Source: Chelonoidis abingdonii
Taxonomy: Eukaryota > Chordata > Testudines > Testudinidae
Reading direction: 5' to 3'
Length of the DNA stretch: 64,000 bases
NCBI RefSeq assembly: GCF_003597395.2
Contig: NC_133770.1
Location: 11,182,201 to 11,246,200 of the forward strand
The notes beneath the pieces are model-generated. The model searched no databases, was not told the origin of the DNA, and saw nothing but the letters and a program-made list of their open reading frames with translations. A program made the position numbers and the translations under genes. Below, piece by piece: positions 12,199 to 24,490 of the stretch (positions within the stretch are counted from its first letter, which is position 1; every line of letters begins with the position of its first letter).

Positions 12199-13559
12199 AG
12201 ATACTGCACTACTGCAGCCTGGCCTCATTCAGGCCTGGTTTAACGTAGCAATACTTTGTAGTTTCTCACATGGTGACTGATAAATAGCCCTACGCTAGCT
12301 GCGTGACCCAGTATAGGATTTCTTTGTGATACACAGAGCACAGGCAAAGCTTGCGCTTTTTCACTTTCTTGTCTGTCATAAGAGTTGTCTGTTGTGTCCA
12401 GAAAAATTCACCCCTGAGCAGGGAGCCACTGTAGCCCCGCCCATTGGGAAGCAGATTTTCTCCTCACCTCGGCTAGCTAGCTTGCACAAAACCTAGCCAG
12501 TCAATCGCATTGTTCTACTTCAACTGCTATGCCGCTGCATCCGAATCTACACCCTATGGTTTAATTTACGGCCTTTGCTTTGTCATTGCTGAAGTCATTC
12601 TCCTGATTGTTTAACCAACACGACAGCCTTTGCCATCCTCAGCAGCTGCCCCAGCTACCAGATGCTGCCCCTTTGAGAGATGGAAGTTAAGAAATGCAAC
12701 TCACAGATTATGCCGGGGAGACAAGGTTGGTGATTTAGGCCGAGATCTTCAAATGTATTTAGGCACCTACCGCCAGTATCATTCTGTTCCTAGGATGGAC
12801 TGGGGCAACTGCCCCAGGCCCAGTACTTTGGGGGGAGGATGTGCTGGAGGCGCCTTGTGCTTTGGGGGTCCCCGTGCTTCATGATGCAGGGTCCAGGGTG
12901 GCCTGGGGGGTGACCAAAGCCGGGGCAGTTCATTTATATTCAATTTATATTATTGAAGATCGCCTCATCCAGGGGGCAGAAAAGAACTGCCCTGTCTTTG
13001 GTCACCCTCCCCCCACCCCATCTGTAAGTGAAATTAACAAGGATGTCGGAAATAGCCCCGAATCCCAAATTCAGACCACAGAGTGAACAGCTAAGTTTAA
13101 ACTGTTCTTATGCAGGCAGCAGGCTACCTGGGGAGGCTTCTCCCTCAGCCAGTCCCCCTGCTCCCTGCTACATACTAGAGGGAATCCTCTGCAGCTCCTG
13201 CTGAGTCGAGGGGCTGGGGGAACAGGGAGCCTAGCCCTGTCCGCAGCCTGGCTGGAGGAGGAGGAGGAGGGAGGACAAGGAGAAAAATGTGACAGTGACT
13301 TTTTGGTTTTTCAGGCTTATTCCAATAGTAAAGCTTTATTGCAGACAGTACTGGTAGAAGGAATAGCTTTATTTTCTATATATAAGTCATGCAATGGGAG
13401 GAATCCATGAAGTATGTAGGAGAGGTGGGTTGCTTGTGTTTGGACTGTATGGGTAAGAAATGTAATTTACTTCCACCTCTGACCCCATCCCTTCTGTCTG
13501 AGGCCCCACCTCTTCCGGAGGGGGGAGCAGAGTGGTACCCGTACCGGTAAGAGCTGTAT

Positions 13560-13705
13560 TTTACTTTCACCCCTGAACAGTAGTCTTTAAACCTGTGATC
13601 AGGATCTGCAGACTATGTTTAAGCGTTCCAAAGGGGTCCTCACCTCACTCTAAATTTTTAGGAGTCCACAAATGAAAAAAGGTTGAAAACCACTGGTGTA
13701 CTGGC
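13560..13705. repeat. Interspersed repeat ending in ggttgaaaaccactg
   Basis: The segment aggggtcctcacctcactct ... taggagtccacaaatgaaaa ... ggttgaaaaccactg resembles one end of the hAT-like family found complete at 21217-21386 (terminus cagtggttctcaacct). Only one end is recognised. Confidence 0.5.
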
Positions 13706-14499
13706 CCACAATTGCAGGCCTATTTGTATACTGAGTCACAGGCAAAATAAGAGAGTGTGAAATCGACAAGAGGGGAAGTCTGCAGGATGGACTAAACAGC
13801 GAGGGGTGTCCTGTCCATGCATAAAGACAAAGGATGAAACCGGTATATCTTTAGGGGCAAAGAAACACACTGGGTCCTTCACCTGGGAGACAAGCTGACA
13901 GTGTGTCTGTCTCATGAAAGGAGGATCACAGTCAAGTCTGGTGGTAAAATGCTGCAGGGATTCAGGCAAGCATTTCTCTACCAGACATGAAATCTAGGCT
14001 GTAGAATGCATGCTCTGGTTTTGTTTTATAGGCAAGCATGTATTTCCAATCCTTCTGCTGGCTATCACTTGAATCGCTGTGCTTTGTTAAATAAACTGAC
14101 ACTAGATTTCATTATATACGTATCTGAGTGCTGTGTGTTAAGCCGAGCGGTGATCTGAGGTGGAACTGGTATGCTGGGATATGCTGTCCTTTGGAAGCAG
14201 CGACTCTGTGAATCCTGAGTATGACCAATGGCCATGGGGCATGAAAGACTTGGGGGTGGGAGTGTGCCCATTGCTAACAGGTGGAGAGACAGAAGGGCCT
14301 CAGAAACCTAGAGGGGAATGTTTGTGTTGCCGGTGGCATAGGGGAGCTGACCCCCAACAGGCCCAGACAAGGCCCTCTTGCTAAAAGTAGGTGGTAGCCT
14401 CACAACCCTGGTACCCCCGGGAAGTATCACTCGGAGGCAGTGCAGAGAATTCCCCTTCTCAGCATCTTGGCAAGTGGGGCTCACCCAGGGTCATACTAA

Positions 14500-14865
14500 T
14501 CACCATTTTCAGGACTGGGAAGGAATTTTCCCCTCGGGTCAAACTGGCAGGGACTGAGGGGATGTGTTGGGTTTTTTGCTTTCCCATGAAGCATGGAACC
14601 TGAGTCCCTGGCTAGGATCACATGGACCTATCTCACCAAGTCATTCTTTGCCATTACAGGGGCCTGGGGCACTGATGCACTGCGGTGTTTCCTATTCTCA
14701 CCTGTGGCACACACTGCCTTAGGCTCCTGAGAGCTGTAATATTTTAGCCTAATCCAGGTAATCTGGCTCAATGAAGGGGTAACTGGCTGGGGTACAGTGG
14801 TTTGTATTATATGGGAAATCAAATTACATGATCCCTTCTGGCCTTAAACTCTGTGCTTCCCAGTA
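14500..14865 (+). mobile_element. L3/CR1-like LINE 3' fragment
   Basis: It carries ggaattttcccctcgggtca, gggaaatcaaattacatgat and cccttctggccttaaactct, the typical sense-strand end of an L3-like element. Confidence 0.65.
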
Positions 14866-14965
14866 AACAAATCACCTTCAGTTCCCAAAAAGGTAACTCT
14901 GCAGTGTTGGATCAGCCCAAGAGTTCAGTTTCATAGCAGAACAGACGTGCAAAAATGATAATACA

Positions 14966-14971
14966 TTTATT
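14966..14971 (-). terminator. Candidate distal poly(A) signal AATAAA
   Basis: An AATAAA hexamer on the - strand is followed within about 25 nt by a T-rich stretch and then TCTGTTCTG. It lies near the lower edge of a relatively repeat-poor region continuing up to the ADCYAP1R1 stop, so it could mark a very long 3' UTR. Many other TTTATT motifs occur in between, so this is only a candidate. Confidence 0.15.
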
Positions 14972-17900
14972 GTGTCATCTACAGCATTATACATGTTAAA
15001 ATCTAGAACTGTTTCTCAGAACACACAAAAAGATTAGTCTAGTAAGCAGCAGCTGACATCTGTGTGTTTCCACTTAACAAAATGTAATAACCCCAGATCC
15101 TGTTACTAATAACGATAAAAAGGCCAGTATTAGACCCAGAGGGCCAGTAATTTCATCCCTTGACACCTTCAAAAGCCAAAATACAGCTTTACATACATTA
15201 ACTTGGTACATCTCTTCTCGGGAGCTATTGGATGTTGCATTGCTACTATAATGGCAAGAAGTTGGGAGAGAGAATAAAGACACTAACAGGTGTTTTTACA
15301 GATTATGCAGGTACCTTGAGACCTCTGGAGACTCCTGTACTCCTGGAGACTCGCATACACCATTGGAACAGGGGTATGCAGAGGTCTAGGTTACTTCAGC
15401 TACTGAAAGACACTGCGAGGTTCATACCACACATTAACTCTTCACATGGATGAATTCCCGACAAAGAAAGCAAATGTGGAATAATAATAGCATCCAGGTG
15501 AAAGGATCACCAGGTTTAAAACAGGGAACGTTGTTCAAGCTCTATAGAGCTTGAACCAGGTACAATACACATTTAGCTGAATGTCGCTCTCTACCACAAG
15601 AACACATAGAGCTTAACATCAGAGTATCATTAGATATTACTGCATGCTTCGTACTCCACCGCTCCCTGATAGTAGATGCAACCCGTAGCTGGCTGTGCCT
15701 GTCTGACATCTTTAAAGATATTGAGTAAATCCTGCCCTAACTCACTAAAGGTGTCCCCAGGTATAATGCCCCTGGTTTGGTAATGAGGCAGTTAACAAAG
15801 AGGCATAACCCAGGAGGTTGCAAACAGAGATCTCAACTGTAGCTGACTCAGAGATGGCTCTGCATGCACCACATATGAATCCAGCTGGTAGCATGTTTGG
15901 GGGCGTGCCCAGGGGAATCATGGTTGATAGCATACTTTCCTCACTGCTACTACTAGAATCACTGTAAGCCGTCGTGTCTACTGCTGAAAGTAGCATCTAC
16001 CCTAAAGGGCTTGGAGACATGACACCAGTGGGTTTGCAGCTTCTCAAGAGAGTGATTGACTGGAATCCTCTTGGGCTGTTTTACAGATACCTTTGGTGAG
16101 TTACAGGCTCCTGTGCTACTTTTCTCTCCCCCTCTCTACACTCAGGCAAGACAAGCAGGACTTCGCTCACATTAACTAGGGATGGCTACATTTAAAAAAC
16201 GTTGGCAATCAGAACCCAGCAAACACACAAATGTTCAGAAGTTTCTCTGAACTGGCCCAGCTTCTGCAGTCTGCAAGCACAGAACTGTGAATCTCCCGGG
16301 AAAACACTAGCTCAGTGATTTTCTGATACTTCTGGGCTTGGCTAGAAATACCATGAGACCAGCCTTTCCTGTGGTGCTTTGGCACCGTTTGATTTTGGTT
16401 GGGAGCAGGAAGTGCAGTGTCAGCAAAATTGAAAGGACGATGGGCGGGGAAAAACCCAGCTAATAAATGTTTCAAAGCCAAGTCTTGAAGAAAGTACAAC
16501 TGGGTTTGGGTCTAAAAATGAGAAAAGGGTCCGGGAGGGTCAGATGTTTTCCAGAAACAATTTAAATAGCCCTAATATGGCAGCATCACTGCAACTGAAA
16601 AGCCCCCCCATCTGAAACCCGATCATTCAGGCCATAATTCTTATTGTTCCTTTGAACAAATCACCTTGGGAACATTCTCATTTCAAATGCCGTCTTCATG
16701 CAGTAACAAACTTCTCTTAATAAAGTGATTCAAAGGAAGGAAGAGGAAGTAGCCACCGTATAATTGTTGACTTGAGAGACTTATCTAACAAAGGACAAAT
16801 GCTGTCCTTTCTGACTGGGCAATTGGAGAAGTCTAGGAATTGTAACTTCTCATTTCTTTTCTTCTTGAGAGAACCCAATCTATCTAAAACAGCCCGACGG
16901 AGCCATGATCTCAGTCGTGGTCTCTCAGCACGACTGTACTACAGCTAACGACTACTACTAACATATAGGAATGATAGCGTGAGCTACCCACAGAGAGCAC
17001 AGTGTATATAATAAGTGAGCTGCATAACTTCAGAATGTTTGGCTAATTTTGGCGCAGCATCAAGAAAGCTCTGAATTGTCTCAAACACTTATCTGAACCT
17101 GGAAATCTTCTGTGAGCAGAGCAAATCTTCCTTTGGCAAGAAAAGAGATATTGAATAGGAAGTGGTGTTTTAGAGTACACGGAGTAATGGCTATTAGCTC
17201 AGATGTCTGAATGAGTGATATGTCAAAGCATCCATATTTTTCCTGGTGGTCAAAATTCAAAATTTTCATTGACAAATCAAATTTTGGAAAATGTTGACCA
17301 GCTCCAATATACAGGAACAGACTCCGTAGGGTGAGTCAGAGCCCACTGACTGCCTTTGTTACTACTAACAGAGCTTCAAGGCTTCAGAGCTGGACAGTCA
17401 CAGGGTTTGGAAATCAAGAAGATGGTCACTGAGTGGAGGACTGGCATTGCTAACTGCGAAGTTTAATGTCATCATAGGCATTGGCAGTGGGAAGACCATC
17501 CTCAAAAGAGGAGATGAAAAGAATGGTGAACTACAAATAGTAGCAGCAATGTGACGGGCCAGAGTTCAATATCTGGCAATGTAAGTTAGAGTGTATCCCA
17601 GCTAGATAGAGGAAAAGCCTGGAAATACCATCAGGGAATACTGAACCTGTCAAAAGGTTTATAAAACCACTGGACCACATTTCATTATTTTTTGTGTGGA
17701 GAAGATTTTTAAGATTGCCAAAAAATACGACCGAAAATAAGTTTCCTCTCTTATTAACGTAGTAAGCAAAGTACATGATCAAATTCTCTTCTTAGAAGTG
17801 TGTGAGAAGTTACAAAATGCCTCAGATTCAACAAGCAGCCTTGAAAAAGTAGCCACTGTGGCAGGCTATGGTGAAATCTGCACAGGCCATCCAATTGCCC

Positions 17901-20900
17901 AAGGTGGGACTTTTCGAGGTGTGTCAGTTCTCCTGATAAGACTGTTCTGTAATGACATGTAAACAGATGCTGTTAAACGTTCTTCAGAGCCTTATGTACA
18001 CGAAGGCTTGGCATTTCAAACACACAACAATGTATGGAGCGTGGGGGGAAAAAGGGGGGAAGAAATCCCAAGTCCTGCTGAAACATAAATGAAACGGGGA
18101 AAAATAAAACTTCTTTATACTGCTCTCATTTACAAGCATGGAAATTGAACACGGTGTGAGGGGAAGTTACCATTTGGTTTGTCTTCTAAGCAGCTCACTG
18201 GCACGTAGCAAAAAGCTACAGGACTATGTTGTGGCTATTAAATCCCCGTATGTGTGTGTGTGTTGGGAGACTGCTCAAGGATCACACACCAGTGCTGGTG
18301 CTGCAACTTCCTCTAATGGATGCAGCCTGTGCTTTGCCCTGCACTATCTCAGCTCCATTGGCTACTGCGGAAAGGAGAGGGGCATGGTCACAGCCCTGCC
18401 TTTGTCCTGACCCTGATGAACAATGCTGACGAAGAGGAGCACCTAGTCTGATTGTAGCAGGTTAGTCTACTTTGATCTTCCCCATCCCCAGAGCAAGCCA
18501 CCATAATGTACATTTGGCACTTTCAGACTGTTCTGTTGTGTTAACTAAAGATCATCTGAAGCCATGGAAAACTACATCAAAAGTTCTATTTAGAGACAGT
18601 TTTGCTGATTCGAGGACTTCATGATGAAGGCATTAACCAGAACTGCGGTTCCACGCTGACCCTTTCAGCTCTGAGATATTGGCTCTGGCATCTTGGAAAT
18701 AAATACTTTTTTAAGTGGTGAAGAAAAAAAAGCAGAACATATAAGAGATTCTCAGCAGAAGTGACAATTCAAAGCTTCCCAGAAGGTGAACATTTTGAAC
18801 ATTACACCTTCCCCACAGGAACAAGAGACAGCAATGCGTGCATTGTGGTGATGTGAGTTAAACAAGGAACAGTTACCTGTGTTGAGACTAGACTCTGTCC
18901 AGATGTGACTCTATCTAGTTCCCTCCATTATTTTTGCTGTTACAATGTTGTTAAATCATGTGAATGGCTTTGCTGGACTCCCTACACTGTCGGCATCTAT
19001 TTTCTGGTACGTATGGGCCAGGGAGATAATGTTAAGATCTGGACTCATACTAGTCAGAGGCCAGTTCATTTTGGAATCTAAATCATGGCTGAGAGTCAAC
19101 TTCAGATGCGACACTACTGAAATCTCACCAGCTGATCCCGTGACATTTCTGCCAGCTGAAATGCTGGAGATTTCATGAGACCTGTGGAACTAATGAGATT
19201 CCACTACCTTGTTACAAGGTTTCAAGGCAGCCATGTGCCAGTTCCGACCTCACGTCAGCATAAATAAAGTCAACAGAGTTATGCCAGATTTACACCAGTG
19301 GTGCTGAGACCAGAATCCAGATTAGGGCCTATATTATGGGCCTGTTCAAAGCTCACTGAAGTTAGTGTCATGACTCCCATTGATTTCAGTGAGCTTCGGA
19401 TCTGATTCCACAATCATAAAGAGCCTAATTCCATTCCCAATTCAAGGGCAAAACTCCCATAGACTCTAAGCAGAAGGATACTATCATGGTCCAGGTAGGC
19501 TTGCTCTTATAATTCTAGCATATTATTATTTACTGTGTCATAGTATGAGGTCATACTGATCATGAATTTATATATTAGAAGAGATAACGTGCTTGCTGCA
19601 GTTAAAAATAATCTTAAATTGATTTCACCTCCTTTGCCACTTCCCTCCCGCCCCACACTGCTGTCTGGTCCTAAAAGGCACTTGAGGAACCTCTATCTCT
19701 GATAACTGCCACAAAAATATAATTTGTCTAGTCCTCTTAATGTAACAACCAGCAATGTAAGCAACATAGGCATATCTTGTCACCTTTGGGAATACACAGA
19801 AAGAGAGTTTGAATTCTAAGTTTTATATCCAGGAGAACTTTAGCTTTGATTAACTGATGTCCACATGCAATGGGAATCATGGCATGGATCTTCCAAGCAA
19901 ACCCTAGCCTACTTCATGTTGTCCATTGGTTTTAGTGTTCTGGTAAAGCCCTTGTAGAAAAAAGTAAATATTAGGATCCTGCAAACTGATGAACTCAGCA
20001 CCTTTGAAGACTGGTCCCTTAGAAAATAATGGCCCATAACACTGTATTAACAGTGCTGCACACATGTAGTTCTTTGCACCAGTACTGTAGGGACATGGTT
20101 TCTCATATTGTATCACAGAAACAACTTCAGGACTGACCTACTTCTTCTCTGAACCTACTACAGTAACTAGGTAACTTCCATTAGACCTCCATATCCAATG
20201 GGAATCATCTGTCACAGACTAAAAAGAAAAGTGAGAGTCTTTCCTGAACATCACTGAGATTGTGCCATTAAAATCTTAAGCCCAATTTTTTCACACACGA
20301 GTACTTAAGTTAGGCAAAGCTGCCGTATTTTTCAACCTTAGTGCCTCTGAAATTCAGGCTTCTTTTATTGAGGTTCCTAGATTTTGGCACCCAGGGTCTC
20401 ATTTTCAGAAGTGCTGAGCCCCCACAAATCCAAATAAAGTCCAAGGGAGATAAGGATGCCCAACACCACTGAAAAATCACACCTCTCTTACACAGTATTT
20501 CTTTCAGGATTTTAAAATACATCTCGTAGCAGATCTCCCCATTCAACGGCAGACAACAAAACAGTAGCTCTATGCGCTGCAGACCCACAAAAGCTGCAGT
20601 ACAGAAAATTTTGTACATTTACAAAAGCCAAATAAGAAAATTAGACATGAAATGTATTATTGGCATAGTATAAAAATGGCTCCAGGAGCATAGCACACAT
20701 TTTTTTAAATTACATTTTGTTTTAATAACATGTACTTTCTAACCTCAAAATATATTTCACAGTAGAAATAAAACAAACACTGTTACACGTGAATAGATAT
20801 TTACACACGCTTTGAAGCAGTTCCTCCTTTTGGTTCCTTCTATCTTGACGCTTAGTTATGATGGTCACCAGAAGTGGTGACATACATCTAGCATCTTCAA

Positions 20901-21216
20901 TTTACATTTGACATAAAGATACCCAAGAGCATATTTTGTGCAATGGCATTAGAATCTTTGTTTAGGTAACTACTGGTTTCTCTATATATACCTGAAGTAT
21001 GATCTTTCGAGTAACACTGAACAATAGTGGCCATATGAATGCCACCACTGTAAGAGTGGTCAGCACTTCCAGTAAAAAATCCCACTAGAAGGGATTTGCC
21101 TGTACTTTACAGAATATATTAAGTATATAGAGAGCTACAACTTCTAGTAAATTCATTGCTGGTGAATGATACTGGATGGAAAATCTCAAAGACTGAAGTC
21201 CTCTCTCGGTCTACTG

Positions 21217-21386
21217 CAGTGGTTCTCAACCTATTTGCCATTGTAGGCTGCATATGAAGCTCTCTGTGTCTTATGTGGGCCACAGACACACAATATATAT
21301 ACTACCTGCATGGCCTTGAGCATGTCACATGAGCAGCAGCTGTGTGCTGATTGGGCCGCAAGCAGCCCGTAGGTTGAGAACTACTG
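21217..21386. mobile_element. hAT-type miniature element (MITE) with 8-bp target duplication
   Basis: The termini are cagtggttctcaacct (21217-21232) and aggttgagaactactg (21371-21386), inverted repeats matching at 15 of 16 bases. The element is flanked by perfect 8-bp direct repeats GTCTACTG at 21209-21216 and 21387-21394, the target size made by hAT transposases. The 170-bp interior has no coding capacity, so it is non-autonomous. Confidence 0.93.
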
Positions 21387-22424
21387 GTCTACTGAACAAG
21401 TACAGCATATAGTGTGGAAGCTTCCAACACAACATCCCACCAACCTGCCTCAATCCTGAGTTTGGGCCCTAAGAATCAAGAGGTGAATTCAGTCTCCAGG
21501 ACCATTCAGCCCTCGGTCTCTCTTGCTGAGACATTCAAAAATAATAATGTACCCATGTCAGATCCACGGCTGAGGTAAACCGACATAGTTCCATGGACAC
21601 CAATGGTGTTGCACTGATTTACACCAGCTGAGGATCTAGCCTCCAATGTGTGCCAATTGCAAGGGTGGTTTTGTGATGTGGACACTTGCTCACGAGGCAC
21701 TGGACTGAGACCCACCAACTCAAATAGGAGAGGATTTTAGAACTGCCAGAGAAAAACCTCTTGCTCTGAACTGAAATGTGGCACAAAGAAAGGCCTCCAA
21801 CCAGAGGCAAGTTTTAAATATGGTGATCAATGGCTGAAAATTGGCTAGTAAGCATTCATGCAAAATATGCTTTGTCCATTATTTCTTTTTATAATGCACT
21901 TACAGCATTGTCAGTATTAACCTTGTGAAAGTCCATGCTACAGAAAATACAAAACTAAATTTCATCTGTTCATTTAATTTTAGATAGTTTTGTTTAAAAA
22001 ATTATAAGTATATATTTACCGGATAGATCTGACTTTACCCTTCTCCCTCTTCAGTGTCTTTCTGGTCCATTAAGAACATGATTCATTGGGAAACTTGCTA
22101 AAATAGCTATTTACAGCATCTGATGAGAGAAAAGTTTCCAATCTAGCAGTTAAAAAGTACTTACGTAATTTTTGCACAACGTCTGGAACATAGTGGGCCA
22201 AATTCTACTCTCGGTTAGGGTCAACCCCATGCAGAGGACTGACAAAAAGCCTGTACATCATATAAATCCGATTTAAGACCTCAAAGTACATTTAAGCCGT
22301 ACATAGTCCTTTTACTCATCTTCTGCACAGGAGTGAATTTCACCCTTATAGTGGTGTGAATCTGGAATAAATATCTGCTCCTGCACCCACTGTAGTCAAG
22401 ACAGCACACACATTTATTTCATAA

Positions 22425-22570
22425 GACCATAAAAATGGCCATACTGGGTCAGGCCAAAGACCCATCTAGCCCAGTATCCTGTCTTCCGACAGTGGTCAAT
22501 GCCAGGTGCTTCAGAGGGAATGAACAGAACAGGTGATCATCAAGTGATCCATCCATTTCAATGGATTGCA
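22425..22570 (-). mobile_element. CR1/L3-type LINE 3' fragment
   Basis: On the + strand it reads ccatactgggtcaggccaaa, gacccatctagcccagtatc, ctgtcttccgacagtgg: the reverse complement of the '...gacccagtatggccgttctt' terminus seen in sense at 46085-46196. Confidence 0.9.
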
Positions 22571-23899
22571 GGATTGACCCCTAACTGTACTGGGATTATT
22601 TTAGATTTACACTGCTGTAACTAAGAGCAGAATAAGTCCCATAAAGCACTAAGTGTTAAGTATTATAATTAATACTTCTTTCATAACTTTTCATGACTTT
22701 TTCCTTTTAAAAACAAGGAAACTATTTTTTTAAAAAAAACTATATTTAAAATGACATTACAAGTTTTGAACTAAACTAACAAAACCTAGTGAAATCAAAA
22801 TCTCTGCCGACGGGAAAATGTTGTGTCTATATCTTCCCCCCCTCACACACACACTTTCTTTTTCATTTCAATTAAGAACAAAGAGCTAACCATAATTTTG
22901 AATTCCCTGGTTGCTGTTAGTTTTGAGTTCAAACCATCATATTTAAATGTCATTTTGATTTTTAATACACTCACATATAAATCCACAAAGAAATGAGAAC
23001 AAATACAGTCCTTAAAGCCTTTATGCACCACATAAAACCTCTCAAGAAATAATTGACATCATTTGATGTTTGACTGAAGTAGATATGTATCCAGTCGTGG
23101 CTCTACTGCAAGGCAAAGTTGGAAAGGACTTTTGTCTCTCTGACATTAGCATTAATAATATCTGTTGGTGAACAAACAAAAGATCCAATGACAGAAGAAA
23201 CTGCCAGATATGGTCAATCATCCAAAGTCTTTATCATTCCCTTCCATAGTGTCTGACTGTTCACCTTAGGTGCTCCACAGACACTGAGGACATTAATTTT
23301 CCTGTACCACCATGTTGGACTTCTGTTGTGTCTCTTGTGCTGGCAAACACTGTCAACGCCAGCCTGGTCACAGAGGTCACACACACGTCATGCCACTACC
23401 AGTCGCAGTGCAATGATCAGACATTGATGCAGGAGCTTCAATGTAATTCAGAGGAAGCGAGACTCCTGGAACTGACCTTTGCCTCTGGCGGGTGGGGGTG
23501 GGGAATCTTTGTTCACATTACTCAAAACTCCAACCTATCGACCCCAAAAATATAGATCTCTCTCAAATGGATGGCCCTCTTATAAAATTCACAGCTTAGC
23601 TAGAACCTAAAATAGCAGCCCCCATCTCTGCTGCATGGATTCCTCTCTCCGGAATGGTGACAGGTATGCTGTCTCACTCAGTCACAGAAGATGTTCTAAG
23701 TCCGCTGAGTTCTTCTGACCAAATCCAGCCATGAAATCCATTTCCGGAGTCCTTGGTGAACTGACCGGCATTATTAACCCCAACGCTATAGCTATATCCT
23801 AAGACTCCAAAGAGACCGAGAATATTCAGACACCAAAGATGGGAATGAGACATAGTGATGATGCATTGGATTAGAGAAACAAACAAACCCAGACCCCAA

Positions 23900-24301
23900 A
23901 AATAACAACAATGAAGTCTATGCACAGAGAGATTTACATCAGTTTGGCAACCAATGTTCACAACTGCACAGCAATCACTTGATACACTTGGCTGACAATG
24001 GATTACTCGCAGATGCTCAAAATGGGTGTGTGGGGGTGGGCGTGGCATTTTATTGATTATTTTTTTTGTCAATGGCATGGATCTTAGTGGTTTATTTACA
24101 ATGATAGTTAAAAAAATATCCTTTTTTTCTTCTCTGCAAAACGCCAGGGATGTTTTGTTTCATGCTTGTGGACACATCTTACATTTAAAAAATCATAATA
24201 ATAATCATTAAAAAAGAAAACCCAAACCACTAAAATTATGATGTTTTTTCTTTTTAAAGGGGTGTCTTGGGTTTTATTGGGGGGAGGGGTTATTTAGTTG
24301 C
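23900..24301 (-). other. ADCYAP1R1: ADCYAP1R1 proximal 3' UTR
   Basis: The sequence directly after the TGA contains, on the - strand, AATAAA at 24278-24273 (24 nt past the stop) and further AAATAAA-type hexamers near 24095 and 24055. Which of these is used cannot be told. Human ADCYAP1R1 has a 3' UTR several kb long, so the true end may lie far lower, possibly near the AATAAA at 14971-14966. The lower boundary given here is arbitrary. Confidence 0.5.
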
Positions 24302-24490
24302 TCATGTCGCTAGATTCTCCGCATTTATGCTGGACATCCGAATCTGAGAGCTGCTCTTGCTCAGAATGGAGAGTTGTGTCCCCCCGTTCACTCCGCTGCT
24401 CGCCAGAGAGGGATGGCGATGTTTGAAATCCACAGCAAAATACCGGTTGACTTTCCAGCTCCTCCATTTTCTCTTTATTTCTGATTGCAC
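24302..24490 (-). CDS. ADCYAP1R1: ADCYAP1R1 last coding exon (intracellular C-tail)
   Basis: The exon is preceded on the - strand by ccctaaag and begins GTG CAA TCA. It encodes [18 protein letters not shown] ... [14 protein letters not shown] ... [14 protein letters not shown] ... ENLAT and ends at TGA (24304-24302). This is the 62-residue PAC1 tail. The basic juxtamembrane stretch (helix 8 region) and the serine-rich distal part, the likely phosphorylation and arrestin region, are retained. Relative to the mammalian tail as I remember it, visible changes are A-to-S near the start and SINAEN in place of the GLPADN-like segment near the end. The exon starts in phase 0, matching the TM7 exon that ends in GAG. 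Confidence 0.97.
   Translation of the reverse strand: MQSEIKRKWRSWKVNRYFAVDFKHRHPSLASSGVNGGTQLSILSKSSSQIRMSSINAENLAT

Larger units (their letters stand above)
1426..14900. other. Intergenic region downstream of the GHRHR-like gene
   Basis: No coding exon with splice sites and recognisable protein was found. The first roughly 80 nt after 1425 would be 3' UTR; no AATAAA is seen before the repeat that begins near 1508. The remainder is mostly repeats listed separately, with unassigned stretches such as 3500-4030, 5100-5970, 7250-8280 (pyrimidine-rich 7680-7960), 8820-11140, 11240-12090 and 12200-13300, where I see nothing specific. Confidence 0.6.
14900..23899. other. Repeat-poorer region downstream of ADCYAP1R1
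   Basis: No exon was recognised on either strand. CR1 debris is scarce apart from 22425-22570 and one miniature hAT at 21217-21386. Short palindromic words of the type cattgatttcagtgagc occur near 19290-19400 and 21540-21650. Part may be ADCYAP1R1 3' UTR; the rest is unassigned. Confidence 0.4.

Noticed and set aside
15745..15996. Serine-rich 83-codon frame on the - strand
   Set aside because: No similarity I recognise, no supporting splice sites, and it lies in a region that may be 3' UTR.
23674..24078. 134-codon frame on the - strand just after the ADCYAP1R1 stop
   Set aside because: It lies in the 3' UTR region, has no recognisable domain and begins inside A/T-rich sequence; most likely chance.
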